The position numbers and the translations under genes are program-made. The notes under the pieces were generated by a model. The model made no database searches. It was not told the origin of the DNA and saw nothing but the letters and a program-made list of their open reading frames with translations. Below, piece by piece: positions 13,286 to 60,041 of a stretch of DNA of 64,000 bases. This DNA comes from Lepisosteus oculatus (taxonomy: Eukaryota > Chordata > Actinopteri > Semionotiformes > Lepisosteidae): NCBI RefSeq assembly GCF_040954835.1, contig NC_090711.1, positions 7,633,501 through 7,697,500 of the forward strand, given 5' to 3'. Each line of letters opens with the position of its first letter. Position 1 is the stretch's first letter.

Positions 13286-14654
13286 GGAACTAAAAATCAC
13301 AAAGACTTGCATAAACACATACAAAGATATCTCCAGAACATATCAGAGTCAACACCTTTATAAAAGCTTTATATTTGAACATCTAAGCAAGCAACTAACA
13401 ACAGTGCTGGGCAATAAAATATTACAGTAACAAAAATAAATCCAACTGATTTTCATGTACACATTTAGTCCAAAGTGGTGTTTTTTTTTGGCAGAAATAC
13501 TTCCATCTGAAAGTGTCTAGCTTGTGAAAACAGAAATTAATAGAATTTCACCATTAAAGGTTTGCAATCATGCTTCAAATTGTTAAGTACAATATTATTA
13601 GAATTCCAGGACTTTTCTAACATTAGCTAAATCAAAGTAATTAAAACTATAAATAAAATGTTGTGCTACCTTGTGTGGTTCAAACTTATACTACAGGTGC
13701 AAATAAAAGGTAACATTCAATCACTTTAAAGTCTTGCGGACCCTAACTTACCCCTAATGATTTTATTTCTACTTTATTACAAAAATAAATCCATATTCTT
13801 GCCACAATCCCTTCTTCACAATGTAAGCTAAACTGAAAAGATGTAAAGAAAAACATTGGAGCAGGTTTGTTTGTAAGCCTCTGGGTAACACTTAAACTGT
13901 TCAACACCTCTCATAAATAAGACCAGACCTACTAGTCTTTATTTCTGGTAACAAATCATGTTTCACTTTCACTTTAAAATTCAAGTTAAATGTAGAAGCC
14001 CCTTTTTTGATTTTTAGCCATTTGGACCCATTCTTGCGGACCTACAATAGTATGCTTGCTTATTTTAAACAATATTTAAACCTGTAAGGCAGTAAAATTA
14101 TTATGATGGACACCGTCGTTTCTCTGCATAAAAACAGTTGAAAAAAGATAATGCAGTAATGTTTTGATGTGAATATTTCTCTTTGACCATCAGAGAGTCC
14201 CAGGCCATCCCCTCCTTAATAACCACCACAAGAACCACCCTGTTGTTACCTCAACACAACACCCTGGACATCCTTGATATGCAGTATGCCCCCTTCAGAG
14301 GAACACTAGTGTGAAAGACCGCTACAACACTTTGGAAAAGGGGTTGAGATTAAACAGCTTGTTCTAAAACAGAAAACAATACAGAAGAATATTATCATGA
14401 CCAAACAACATCAAATAAATAGCTATCAAGAAATACAAATAAAACACTTATTAATAAAGTTTAGAACACTTACAAAGCCCCAGAAAAATAAATTGGTCAG
14501 CTCGTTATGACAGACCTTTTTACAATTTTTAGTGGATACTGCAATTTGTTGTCCAGTTACAAAATGAGTTTACTTTCTTAAAATTGGCCTTATACAGGTC
14601 AAAGTTGTAAATTCACAAAAGGCGGCAAAAGAAAGGAGAACTGCCAATAACTAG

Positions 14655-14840
14655 ACCAAACTGTGACAGGGGCAGGCAACTCCCTAGCCTTTTGAATCTA
14701 AAAACAGGAGGCACTTCTTTACACCAAGGGTTGTGGGAATAGGGAACAAGCTACCCAGCCAAGCTGTTGAAACCCTGGTTTCTTCTTTCAAGAAACATCT
14801 AGTTAAGATGCTGAAATCAGCAGTTACTACCAAATGAGCT
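14655..14840 (+). repeat. Non-LTR retrotransposon (CR1/L2-like) reverse transcriptase C-terminal remnant
   Basis: The plus strand frame from about 14705 gives NRRHFFTPRVVGIGNKLPSQ followed by AVETLVSSFKKHL and a stop near 14837. This is the characteristic C-terminal end of CR1/L2-type LINE ORF2 proteins (FFxxRVVxxWNxLP...SFKKxL). Only this short piece is recognisable, and the usual Trp of WNxLP is replaced by Gly. It lies antisense inside the inferred TRAM 3' UTR and is dead. Confidence 0.75.
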
Positions 14841-14927
14841 AAATGGTATACTAACACTTGTAACCTTTTTAATATCCCTAATTTTCTGATTCTGTTTTTT
14901 TATGGAGTTTTATTTAAGTACTCGGAA

Positions 14928-14949
14928 ATCATCATCATCATCATCATCA
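14928..14949 (+). repeat. (ATC)7 microsatellite
   Basis: Seven tandem ATC units directly visible, within the inferred TRAM 3' UTR. Confidence 0.95.
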
Positions 14950-17897
14950 AAGTGCTCCAAGGTTGTCATTCAGGTATTTCTTGAAAGAAGCCTGTGAATC
15001 AAAATCAACAACATGGCTGCTGCCGAGGTTTAAGAAAAGGTTATTAATCAGCAACACACATCTACCCAACTGAGCTCATCTAGCTAAAATATCTGCTCAG
15101 ATTAGGAGGTTGCACATTTTTATGCTCCATTAATCTTACAGTAGCCTTGTGTGTATTTTTTGTATTTGGAAAAGCTATTCTATACTAAAGATCTATTCTA
15201 TTCCATAATATTATATTATTACTTATCGTTAATTAGTACTTGTTTATTTCTAAATTGTGAACTAATTGCGGGATATTGCGGGTATGAGTGATTAGCTAAA
15301 CAGAACAGATCACAAAGAAATGTCTTAATGCTTAATGCACAGGAGGGCTGTGCCAAATAAAGTTTCCACTTTTCCTTTGTTTGAGAAATATCCATGAGGT
15401 AGAACAAGCTGTAGAAGCCACCTCGATAAACATTAAGATTAAACTTTATCAAATTTAAAAGTCTGATAATTTGTATTAAAGGTTTTTCACAAATGGTAAA
15501 TCTGTATTCACTTTTTATTAATTCATTATTCAATTTTTAACCCATTAGGAATATATCACTGTGAATTTGTAGTGATAAGTGCGATATACTGAAATAAATA
15601 TATCTCAAAGAAGCATATCCAACATTTACCTGTATGTCATATCAAATGTACCATTAAAGTAAAAGAAATGACTAGCAAAGGGCTTCTTTGAACCCACAGA
15701 AGTGATTTTATTGCGTCATAAACCTGTTCTCTGCGTCAGGTCAAACTATTGCAACTCGTCTCCACCTAGTGTTCACTTCTGGGCTAGCTCACCTCTGGAA
15801 ATTCCCCTGCTTTGTGTCTGATTACTGGAAACCACAAACAAGACAGCCCTCTTCCGAATTAAAAAAAAAAGATCTACATTAATTTTACACACGTTAACAC
15901 ATGATATAGTTCTTCTACATTAATTTCTGTATGAATAGGAAAGGACACGTTCATTTTAGGGAGAGATTACTATTTGATCCTAGAAGGCTAGAAATTGCAA
16001 CTTTAATACATTGTGCACTGGATCAATTTACTTCCACTTCTATACTTCTACTTCCACTTCTACTGTATCCAGCAGGGAGCTATGAGATGTGCTTTTTTAC
16101 CGACTTGACCAGTAAACATGAATTCATGAGCAAAGGCAGGTCAGTGACGATCTGGCTCTTTGCTTATAAGTGGAAACAAAAAGCTGATCAGATTTAACGT
16201 TTAACAGCTTTGATTATGAGTAAAGACCAAATTTTTGATGAGGGTGCTTTGGAAGGGTCATAATGTATGACCTGAGAGAAAGTCATCTTTTTGAGACTCA
16301 TTCTTTGCAAATGGCAATATCAAGATCACGGGGAAGGTGGAGAAAGTCTTGACGTTTAGTATTTCAGACAGCACCATTACACATCACAGCTCTCACACGG
16401 ATTATTTTTTTCTTTTTGCAGGAACCAACCAAACAAAACACTTGTGTTTGCAGTCAAAATTAAAAGAATTAAAAAAAAAACTGTGCAGCTTGTTACAAAT
16501 GTATCCCCACAAGCATGAACAACACTTCAAGAAAAAAAAGGCTGACAAACTAGATTATACTGGTTCTCTCTGTTTTACACCCATTGATGTAATCGTTAAA
16601 AGCTGAGACAGACACACGATTCCATGCACCTAACATAAAGCACTACCCATACACACAGTAACCCACACGTACATACACAGAGAGCATTCCCAATGTTTGC
16701 GAGGACGAACACTTAAGTCTGTCATTCAGGAGGCAGCACCTGAATAGTTCACACCTTGAAAAGCCAAAATCAAAAGACTGATGATTAATTCATATAAGGA
16801 CACTTTAAGAACTGTTTGGATCATATTCTAAGTTGCTTTGCACTGCCGACCAATGCAGTTTGACTTGGGCAGAGCACGCAAAGAAATCCCCAGGACATTA
16901 TAAAGGCCACTAAAACGCTTGTAGTACCATGTACTACATACTTCTTCACAGCATTACTGTCTGGTCAGGATCTCTGCTTTTCTAAGGATCCTTATGTTCA
17001 GTTACTCATCTTGATGCAATGCGTCTCTGACAAACACATTCTAATGTAAAATCTAATTTAAACTAGAATCTACATTACTAATCTAGCTCTGGATGGCTCA
17101 CACGTTTCAGAGCCCTCACTGATCTTTTTTGTCTGACCCCTTTGAACTTTCCACTCTGGGCATCTGAAGTCTCCAAATGAGACTTTTGTCAATATCAAGC
17201 CATTTACACCCTAAAAGGCTTTGCGTATTGTAAAGCTGCTTGATATGAGGACACCATTCCTTTATTTTTCTCCTCTTTACTATTAAAAACAGCAAATCAC
17301 CATTTGCAGGAAGGTATTCTGATCTACAGCTGTGTCAGCCACCCATGTTTGCACAACATGAGCTCAGAAATCACTGCTCTTAACGACCTTGATGAATTCC
17401 ACAAATGATCTTTTTATCTTTTTCAAATGTATTAGTGGAATTAAAAGATGACTGTTAACTAAAAGGTAAAATAAACAATCATTCTAAGCTTCACTGCCTG
17501 ATGTTCACATCTATGCTTGGCGAAGGCAGTCCTTCCCTGGTAATGCCCAACAAGGGACCGCTGCTAATGGCAGAGTTCACAGGCACCTTGTTTTTAAAGC
17601 ACTATTAGCTCCAACCTTCGATCATAATGCACTCTGAAACCAGAGTACGATATGCACACTAATGCATAAATAACAAAACCTTGAGAGAAATCTGAACAAT
17701 AAAGGTCTATTTAAAAAGTATCCAAAACACATGAAATGCTTTTCTGTTTTACCACAAAAGTTCCCCAATATAATTTCTGGATGCCACTGACCTAAGTTCT
17801 TTTCAGAGCGAGTAACAAGGTGGTAACATTTAGTGTGAGAGAGGACAGCATGCTGCTATTTCAGCTCTCTATCTCTCGGTCATGAAAGGAAATGCTT

Positions 17898-29399
<11,502 letters not shown>

Positions 29400-29400
<1 letters not shown>

Positions 29401-32400
29401 GAGCATTAAACCTTGCAGTTTTAGGGTACAGAAAAAGAAGGGTTTTTTTTTAGAATGAGAGTGGCCGATGGGGGTTCTGAATGCTTAGGAGGCACATAAT
29501 CCATACACACACGTTTTTTTAAAGCATTGTACAAGCAAGACTGGGATAACACCGATTTCTTCACCAAAGGTTAGTAAAGCCGTTTCATGAAAAGAAACAA
29601 AGGGCTGCACTGATAGTCTAGAATACTTTACATTTCTGGAGAGATTTTGTATCGGGACCAAAGAAAACATTACACGGGGCGCAATGCAACTAAGGTTTGG
29701 TTACTCACTTCAGAGGAGCATTAAAAATCCTGTGCGATTACCGTTTCCTTAAATCTAGTTACACTTACAACTACCGAAGGGTTTTGGTATGTACAGAACC
29801 TTCCTGTTAAAGCGTTTGCAAGCTGCATCAAGTGAAGGTGTGAAGAGTCTCGTTGGAATGAAACTAGAATTCCATTTTGTGATTAAATTATTTAGATATA
29901 AAGGTCTGGCTGAGTGGTAACTTAAATAAATGAGCCTGTTCACTTGGACACTTATACACTTAATGTATAAGTACTATCAACTGTATGCAATTGTTTACAT
30001 GCATAGCCATAATATGCAATGATAAGCAATTATATTGACATATTTTAGTTAATTACTGCCATGTTGCCTAGTGCGATTCCTGAGTGCCGCTGAATTCAAC
30101 AGCCAGTGGCTGCAGAAGCCAGTGCATAGAAATGTAAATACAGACATGCTTTATATTTAAAAGACAGAAAAATTAATTCAGGGAAGTTGCAAAATCTTCA
30201 GAAGCAAAATCAAGTCATCAGTGCCTGTGTGTTTTAAACATCATGGCAGTGAGGGCTGGGCCTAAGAGGATGTCACCTTAAAGAGATAAGAGCTCCCTTA
30301 AAAATATCCATTGTGAGGACAGCATCTTACTATAAATCATCTTCCAGCTTGTCTGAAAAAAAAAGCTTCAGCACTCCCGAGGCTGATGAAGACTTACAAT
30401 TCTCAAAGAGATGTGGTGTGTTCACTTTGAAGGCCTCAACACAAGTACTGTATTGTGCTCACCAAAAAAATGAGAGATTTTTGACAGCCATTTGTCTCCA
30501 CTTTGTTTCAGTGCCAGGACTGGAGGAGACATTTTTAAACGCTGTGTATCCAGGTGTGGTTAATCAACAGCTGGGCAGCCTATGCACATAGAACACATTT
30601 ATAAGCTTCAGTCTGTAAAAGTAATTTTGTGCAGTGATGGAGTGGTGATGAAGTATTCAGAATAGTAACTGAGCTATGTGGTGGAAAAGGTGTAAATGTA
30701 AATGACCACTCTAAGGTTCTGGTTGTTTATCATCTGACCCTTTAATTCTATGTATATGGAAGTCTAATGTGCCAAGGCATGAAAGAACACAACGTGATTA
30801 GTGTAGGATGTGAGAGTGCAGCCTATTTATCTATACTAGAATTTGCCTCAAGGTGTCACTATTACATTTAGGATCACAGAAAAAGGGCACAAAGCTATAC
30901 AGTAAATAGTATTTCCTGCGAAAATAATGTTTCTTCTACAAGTGAATTGTAAAATTATAATGCAGGTGTATAGCAGTATTAGAAGGTGTTCAACACGTGC
31001 AGGTGTCAGAACATATAATTGCAGGCTGTTCAGTAATTAGTAAGAAGTCCATTTTCGACACTCCATTATAGGAAGGAGTGAGTGAGGCCAATACTTTAAG
31101 CTTTTAGACACCTGAATCTCACAAAAATTGTAAGTAGTAGCCAATGTATATCTCTATATGTTGGGTGCTTTTAAATCTGTTATGAATTTTTTTTTATATG
31201 ATTGTTTTATCTTTGTGATTGGTAGAATTCCTTGTTCTTGCCACATAAATTAACTTTTATTATGCAAAACTATAGCAGTGCGGCCTGATATGTAAGAAAT
31301 ATTATGCCATTCTGAAATAAAATACAATTTGTTATAGATGCACAGTTTGAATTCACAATGAAAATATATGGCATGTTTGTGTTTAAATTATGTATAAAAA
31401 GCTTATTATATATTATTTATATGAAATATTATTTTATATTTACTTTTAAAAACATTTGTTTCACAAATGCAACAATACCCCAATAACCAATTAATAGAAA
31501 TTTGTGAATCACATGTAAAAAAAACAAATTGCTGTTGCTGTTAATCAGAGTTTGTGACCCGACTAGAGGACATTGGCTACTTTTTGTAGCACAGTGCATA
31601 TATTTCATGGGGAAAATAGGAAAAAAACAGTACACACAGTTCCACTTTGATTGAGGTAATGTCAGCCTTTTCTCCTGACATAAAACAACCATGACAGTAC
31701 TATATTTAAATAATAATTTTCTGTTGGAAAACCAGAAATTACGAAAACAAAACAATATTTTTCATATAGAAAACAGTTCATTTTGGTAGATGTTTAGTGC
31801 TTGTATACAAATCTATTTTTATTTCTGGATTAAATCTAATACAGTATTTGATTAGTAATGCACAATCAAACTGTCTTTTTCTAAGAGATTGTAAGTAGAC
31901 CAAGATCTAGAGAAAACAGTAATTTTGTGGAATCTAATGGGAATTAACTGAATTTGCAATACTAACATTTTGTGAGATGTTGTGTAATATTAGAAATATG
32001 CCTTTAAAATATAATATTTACATTCACTGTATATTGTCTGCATGTTTTTATATCTAATATTTCTGCATATATATAGGAAAGATATATATATATACACAAA
32101 TAATTGTGTAGTTGGCCAGTTGACTATTTTGTTCTTAAGAATCTTATAAATGTAATATTTCTAGAAGCCTGGTAGATTTACAGATGGGCCTAAGACAGAC
32201 CTTCTACAGACTGCTGTCACCATTTATTCTTACTCTTCATTCGTATACTTTTGCATTTGGGAACTTAAATTTTCTGTGGATTGTTAAAATAAAAGGGAGG
32301 GATTTCTTAGACAAAGGCCTTTCTCTCTGCAACAGGGAGGACGAGTCAGACTGCTCCTAGTTTTCATGTTTTGGGGAAATATTTTGGAAAATACAGTTAA

Positions 32401-32755
32401 ATACAACCCAGCCAATGTAGGATGCAGTGATTGGTAACGATTTTAGAACATTGTATGTGTTCATTTGTTTGTAGGAATGTTTTAAAGTGTGTATTTTGTG
32501 ATTTGGGCCTAGATCTGGCTCTTCTTTTTGTCCACAGAGCTGCTCCTGCCTGCTTGAGCTGAACAAAGATAATTACTCAGGAAATGTTTCAGCCAATCCG
32601 CTGCCGCTTTACATCCCGGTAGTGAAAAGAGGCCATTCAGGGTCTAGCTTCTATCTGGCAGTCTGATCATCAAGCTGAAGTGCCAAGCCCTTTCTGTCTA
32701 AGAACTGAGACTGTCCTCCATGTTTTATAAGTATTGACATAACACTGTGTTAGCC
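29400..32755 (+). other. zmynd8: Inferred 5' non-coding part and first intron of zmynd8
   Basis: No coding sequence was recognised here. A pyrimidine-rich tract ending in TTTTTGTCCACAG at 32537 is a good splice acceptor. If used, the exon carrying the start codon would be 32538-32769, preceded by an intron from a first exon in the CpG-rich region. The DNA at 30600-32400 is strongly AT-rich. Confidence 0.45.
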
Positions 32756-53973
<21,218 letters not shown>

Positions 53974-55928
53974 CCTTTGTTAAACAACTTTGCAACATTT
54001 ATCATTGTATGTATTCTGTGTAAATGTCTTATTCAGGACAGACTTTAAGAAAGCAGCGGTTTTTTTCATGCCAATCTGAGAATGCAAATACTCTCTGAAT
54101 TCAGTATTAACAACCAGAGAATCATATTTCATTTACAACCCCCTTGGTTCATCATTAAGATGTCATTTGGTCATTACAGAACTGGAAGAGGTGTAATGTA
54201 AGGTGTGTAATGTACAATCAAAACTAATGAGTCTTACACAATTCAGAAAAACTGATTTCCACTTTTAAGTAGAAAATCTGTAATTCATATATGGAAGTTA
54301 TAGTGTCAAACCTGAAGACTGATTCTATTTTCTAATTCTATGGATGGAGAGCCTCATGTCCTAAGATACTTTGAAACAGGAAGCCTTATTCCATGACATA
54401 GGATACAGATAACTGAATCATAAAGTTGACTGAACAGAAAGAAGGTTAGGCACTCCAGATTTTAAAAATAGTTCCTGTTTGTCTCAAGGACAGGGAACGT
54501 TTGACTTTTATGTCAGTTGCGTACACTGCCAGTCCAAGTCATTAGATCACCTTTTATTCTAGTGTCTCCACAGGAAGCGGTAGGTTCTTTATGAGTTATG
54601 GCTCGGATATAGCTCTGACAGGACTGCATAGTGACTTAATGGGGAAAAAACATGTTGTTGAAGATGCCCAATTAGGACGGTTTTTCCTGAAAATAATCCG
54701 GCTATAAACCTTTGCTTTTTTTGCACCCTCTTTTCCCGACACGCTTGTGTTATTACAGTTGCATTATCTAGATCTTGGCATTAACTTTAGTATTATCTAC
54801 CCCCTTTGAGGTGTCTCAATTCCAAGCTCTGCTGTTCTAACTCACTACAAGTACATTGTGTCTGAATGAACCCTCCACATTTCAGGTTTAGATCTATAAG
54901 TGGCTGGATTAAACTGGTTAGGGTAGTTTTAGAGATCTGAGTGAACTTCTCTGGCAGATATAAGTGAAATAAGCTGACTATGGGCAAATGCAATTTAAAA
55001 CTTATAATAGCTTGAAGCAGAGATCAATCCACTATTTTAACTGAAAAACAAAATAGTTTGTTATACAAGTTTTGAAGACCTAAAATATATTGAAGTGTTC
55101 ATATCGGCTATCTGCCTTGGCAGGTAACAACAGGTGTGAGAAGCATCATATCAGTTATTTTGGCAAAGGTACCACAGATTACTGACTCCCTATGTCCTCA
55201 ATTCTGAACACCTAGGAAGTAGAAAATTCATGCACACTAGATCATACTGTGTAGAATAAACCTTTCATAGAGCTAAGCTTTTTTTTTTCTTTTATTTATT
55301 TTAATTTATCCGGTAGTGGCATCTTTTAGAAAAAAGCCATCACTATGTAACTAGCTGAAGACTCCATTTATATTGTAAATTGGTCACATTTCAACACTGA
55401 AATATTGTGTGACGTTTCATTTTTTGTTGTTGCTATTTTTCATTTTTATTTCCTCATACCTTTTGTGGATCCAAACTATAAAAAAAATCTATATCTGCGG
55501 AAAAAGAAATCTATTTAAATGATAAGAATTTAATGCATACTGCATCAAAACTATTCTGAAAAAAAGACAACTATATGTAAAACACTTTAACAAGACGACA
55601 TTTTTACTTAGAGCATATTTTTCTGCCTTGAACATGACCACATGATTATGCTTCCAAGAGCTAGGGCTTGAGTTATGTGTTCCGGAAGAGTCTTTTCTAT
55701 TGCTAGATGGGTTGTGAAAATATATTGGGATGTCCGTTGAGCCCTTTGTTCGAACTGCCTTTTAATGTTACAAACTCTCTGATTGGGGTCTCAAAATTCA
55801 ATTGTGGTGACTGTTAATGTTAAACTTTATGTAATGGTATGATTTCTCCGTACAGAGAAAAGAAATCAAAAAGTGACTGTATTTCACACGAGTAAGCTGT
55901 CCTACAGCTTTTGTGTTTACATGATGTA

Positions 55929-55934
55929 AATAAA
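55929..55934 (+). terminator. zmynd8: Candidate proximal polyadenylation signal for zmynd8
   Basis: A canonical AATAAA in ATGATGTAAATAAAAAAAAC, about 1.95 kb after the stop codon. Confidence 0.5.
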
Positions 55935-57314
55935 AAAAACAACTGGGGGTCTGAAAGCATCTGTTGAGAGCCTTATTCTCATCAATGGATATTACTGATA
56001 GGGTGGGATTCCTAAGAGAAGGGTGTGGAAAGCAAAGTTTTAATGTGCTTGTTTGGGGGGAAAAAAAGCCTATATATGTACGGACCTTTCAACTTCAAAA
56101 TAAGCTTTATAGATTTAAAGACCACTGTGCATCAATGTGTATGTAGTACACTATAAATACTTAAATTGTCCTGCTAGAAACGTCATGACAAGCAGGAGAT
56201 AAATGTAACATGTAAATGTAGAAAGTAAATGTTGTTTTCCCTCTGCTGTTCTGAATTGCAGCCTCTGCTCTGGCAGGAACTCTTTTGAAACATATGACGT
56301 GGAACTGTCTGCTTTGTTTCCTTTAATTAGGACACTGAAGTGTTAAATTTTTAATTCAGCATCTTCATCTTGTTTCTCTGTGCTCCAATGACTTCAGGAT
56401 GCCAGGCAACGAGGGATATCCCATTTTCAGCAGCGGTTGTTTCCACGGCAGTCCATGAACATTTGGTGTTGAAACTCCTTCCTTTTTTTTAAACTGTTAA
56501 GAAAAAATGGGGACGTCCTCCTGATTTTATTTTCACACAGCTTCTGATTTAAGAATCCACGTGGTCTTGACTGTGGAATTCCATGGCATTTTGGAGGTGT
56601 AGGCCTGTGTACGTTTACTCTTCTCTTGTGTATCAGGTTTCGGAGGACTCGGACAATAATTTTTACTGTTGGAAATTCCTTGACATGCTTAACAGAGGTC
56701 TTGTTGCCCTCTGCAAGCCGTTTTGCTATTCAGAATGAGAAAGCTGTTGTTCTGTGCATTAAGACTTCCGCACTGTAGATTTCCATTTAAAAGTTTGTAC
56801 TTGTTAGTGTTGCTTGTAGGGGAAAATATTATGGCTGCAAAAAAACCCAACAAATCTGTATATAAGATACAATATCTTAAAGTGTCTTTCTTGTGTTTTT
56901 TATTTCTTTTCCCAGCGAAACCCTTATTATTGGTAGTCAATCTCTGCAGTAGTTGCCCCCCATTGCTGGGACTATCATCATGCAAGCCCAAATACAGTAG
57001 ACTGCAGCAGTAATGCCAGTTCTGCTAGCAGAGTGTAAGGCTGAGTACACAGAAGGGTAGAGTGCATGATCTGAGTGTATGTGTGTAAGGCAGAAAGACT
57101 GAACTAAAACAAAAAGAAATATGTGAAAAATAAAAAAAATGTGAACATGCTCTGCTGTGTACCGACCTGGAGGAATTGACAAGATTGTGTATTTGTATAT
57201 ACAACCTAGGGCTACACTACATTGTATAGCAGTAACATTGTTTAATGAGCAGAGCTCCATGTGGTGTGTTTTTTTCTTTTATTCCTTTGTAAATAATGTG
57301 CAGTTTTTTATGTC

Positions 57315-57320
57315 AATAAA
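57315..57320 (+). terminator. zmynd8: Candidate distal polyadenylation signal for zmynd8
   Basis: A canonical AATAAA in TATGTCAATAAACATACTG, followed by a T/G-rich stretch from about 57350, as expected of a cleavage site. Confidence 0.5.
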
Positions 57321-57335
57321 CATACTGTCAATTTC

Positions 57336-59830
57336 ATCCACATTCATCTGTTTAACAGTTTATTGTTTGAATGCTTTGAGATATTTGAAGAAAGATCCCT
57401 TGATAACGGAATGTTTGTTTTTGTTCTAATTACATTTTAAGCATTTATGTTGTGATTTATTTCAAAATGTTTTTATATATAATATTGCACATTTAAGAAT
57501 ACTAGTGTAGATTGCTGGTCTATTGTAATATAAATCAAAACATCCCAATACTAAGAAAAAGATTATTTTGAAACATGCAGATTACTTTGAGCATTCCAAC
57601 TGTGGAATTTTAATAATGGGAGTATTTTTGGAAAATTATATTGCGTGTACAGTTTTGGGAGAAAAAAAGATACAAATAATGAAGACAGAAATGTTAAAAG
57701 AATGCTAAGCCTTTTCCATGTGATGGTAAAAACATTTTTCAGCCTGAAGGCTTATTTTTTCCGAAGATCTGTTCTGTGCTACAGTGTAGAATGGGATCTG
57801 TGATATTTCTGGCATTCCTGTAACTTCAAAAAAAGTTTCCATTGTGGAAAATTGTTCTTCTTAACCATGAATATTTATGCTGAATTTTATTCTCTGCCAC
57901 AGAATTGTATGTATGTTCTCTACAAGATTAAAGATATTGATGAAAGAGTTTGGTAGTAGAGTACCTTTTTTAGGCGGATGTGATTTTATTTGGAAATGGC
58001 TCCTGTATACTTCCAACAAAAATTGTGGGTGGTTGGAGTTTAGAGTAATTTTTAAAATTAAAATAAGCTCCTTAGACTCAACATTTTCTCAGTAATTACA
58101 TATTAAAACTGTAGTAGTAGAAAGGGGATAATTAAAAACTATTCATAAAGGTATACAACAGAAGGACACTTTCTGTGACATACTATTGCATTTGATTCTT
58201 TGGACTGTAAAATTAAAGCAAAGAAATTATCATGCTGGTCCATAAACTTGAAATGTCTGGTTTGCTGTACAGTTTTGAATTCCGGCTCATTTCTTTTGAT
58301 TATAAAGAAAGAAATATGTATAGTGTTATTGTAAAGAGTTGTTTTCACAAACCCTTTTTGTGAAACTTGCTTGACCTAAAGTATAAACAAGAAATCTTTT
58401 CCTATTTTATTTGTACAGTTTATATTAAAATTGTTGGTTAATTAAAAATGTTCATTATACTAAATAAGTGGTGACTATTATGCCCTAATAACACAATCTT
58501 ATCGTTTAATAAACCCACTGACTGTTCATTCAATTATTCATTCAAGATCAAACTACATCATGAGAGAGTTTACAGGTGGTAAAACAGATTTTAATTACCT
58601 TGTTCCAGTTTGGACCAGATCGAGCTTAATTCTGTACACGGCATGTATCACACAATGTATTGCAAGAAATTATTGTTTTAATACAATTGCACAGTCCATA
58701 TTTTGGCTGTATGCACAACACCTACCTTGTTACTGGAAGTCTTTTAAACCCATCACATGATAACACTACTGTTTTTCTTGTACTGTGTTCAAGTAAGCAA
58801 AGGTGCAATTTTGATTAAAAGCACAATCATTAAGTTGATCATCATATCTTCCAATGTGGCTTGATTTGGCAGAAACAAGTTTTCTCAGCTCTGTCGTCTT
58901 TGAGTGTTGATTTGGAAGGATCACAGGTGTTAAAACCAGTCAAAACATCAAGATTGTAAGCACAATTGGTAGTGCAAAGTCATCTCTTGATAAAGGATTT
59001 TAGGAAACCTCCAATGATAACGGCCCTATGCATACAAATGTGACATACTACACTGAGCAAAATGACCCCACTAGCACAAACAGCGTCACAATAATAAATG
59101 TAACAATAAAGATATATATATGACTTCCTGTCTTTTTGTGTACATTTTCCTTGAATTGCATTGCACGAAGGTAAATAGTGTTCCAACAACTTTTTTTTAT
59201 AAACAGTTTTAATTACAGTCTGGAAGATTTTATTTACGAAATAAATTCACAAAAGGTGAACAATTGATAGTTTGCAGTTTTTTTTATCTGCAACAATCCC
59301 GCTGTATTTATTGGAATTTTATGTACAAAATGTGTGAAAATACATTCATTCTCAGAACCACAAATGTCACTATAAATTTTATAAAACAAAATCAGTGAAT
59401 CTTTTCCTAAAATGTCAAGCCTGTAACATTCAGGAAAACAAAAGTGCATTCATAGTTTTCAGTCTCCAGAACTGTACATAAACTGTATTTTGATTCTTGT
59501 AAATCACATTTTCCCTTTGAGATCTATAGTCCGAATCTAATCCTGCAGGTTTTCTAAAAATATTTAATTCATTAGTTGTTAAAGACTAACAGACCATTGA
59601 TCAAATAAAACTCCTCTTCTCTTGAGTTCATCTGCCATCTTTTGTTGTAACATATTACACTATTATAACATAATACGTGTTTTTTCTTACACCCCCTGTT
59701 TCTTAACATAACTAATTAACAGATAAATTGACTGTATTTTGTATATCTGTAAAAAAAAAAACAGTACACATAAAATCTGACTACATATCTCTAAGCTTTT
59801 AAACTGCGTTTCTAACAGATTTCACAGGAA
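57336..59830. other. Intergenic DNA between zmynd8 and the right-hand promoter
   Basis: AT-rich with short ORFs only. No protein family, RNA gene or clear repeat was recognised. It could still include very distal zmynd8 3' UTR. Confidence 0.6.
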
Positions 59831-60041
59831 ATCAGGTGCGCGATAGTGAAAACTGGTTTTTACTCCCAGCCTGGAGGTGTCGCTGTAACTCTCGCAGGGG
59901 CATCTGCCTGGTCTTCACAGGGAAGTCACACCGCTGACGGTTCCTCCTCCTCCCTCCTTCTCCACAGTCATTTTGACCCATCGAGAGAAAATGGAGGACT
60001 GAGCCGAGAACGACCTGGTTTATAAACTAACAACGGAGATC
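59830..60041 (+). promoter_or_regulatory. GC-rich promoter and probable non-coding first exon of a gene leaving the window on the right
   Basis: CpG frequency rises sharply from about 59830. A segment ending ACAACGGAGATC at 60041 is followed by a strong donor GTAAGTAAG. The exon's ATG (ATGGAGGACTGA) closes after three codons, so this is probably 5' UTR. CpG-rich sequence continues to about 60480. NCOA3 lies near ZMYND8 in mammals and NCOA-family genes have non-coding first exons, so ncoa3 is a candidate, but no coding sequence is present to prove it. Confidence 0.55.

Larger units (their letters stand above)
13262..17897 (-). other. Inferred 3' UTR of the TRAM-family gene
   Basis: Downstream of the stop codon at 17898-17900 on the minus strand there is no further coding sequence. 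The best distal polyadenylation signal is AATAAA at 13285-13280 (minus strand), followed by a T-rich stretch, giving a 3' UTR of about 4.6 kb. Earlier AATAAA signals occur near 17262, 13936 and 13767, so shorter forms are likely. The stretch also contains a LINE reverse transcriptase remnant and an ATC microsatellite. The extent is inference; only transcript data can fix it. Confidence 0.5.
53974..57335 (+). other. zmynd8: zmynd8 3' UTR (inferred, with alternative ends)
   Basis: AT-rich sequence after the stop without credible coding potential. AATAAA at 55929-55934 would give a UTR of about 2 kb, and AATAAA at 57315-57320 one of about 3.3 kb. Which is used cannot be told from sequence alone. 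Confidence 0.6.
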
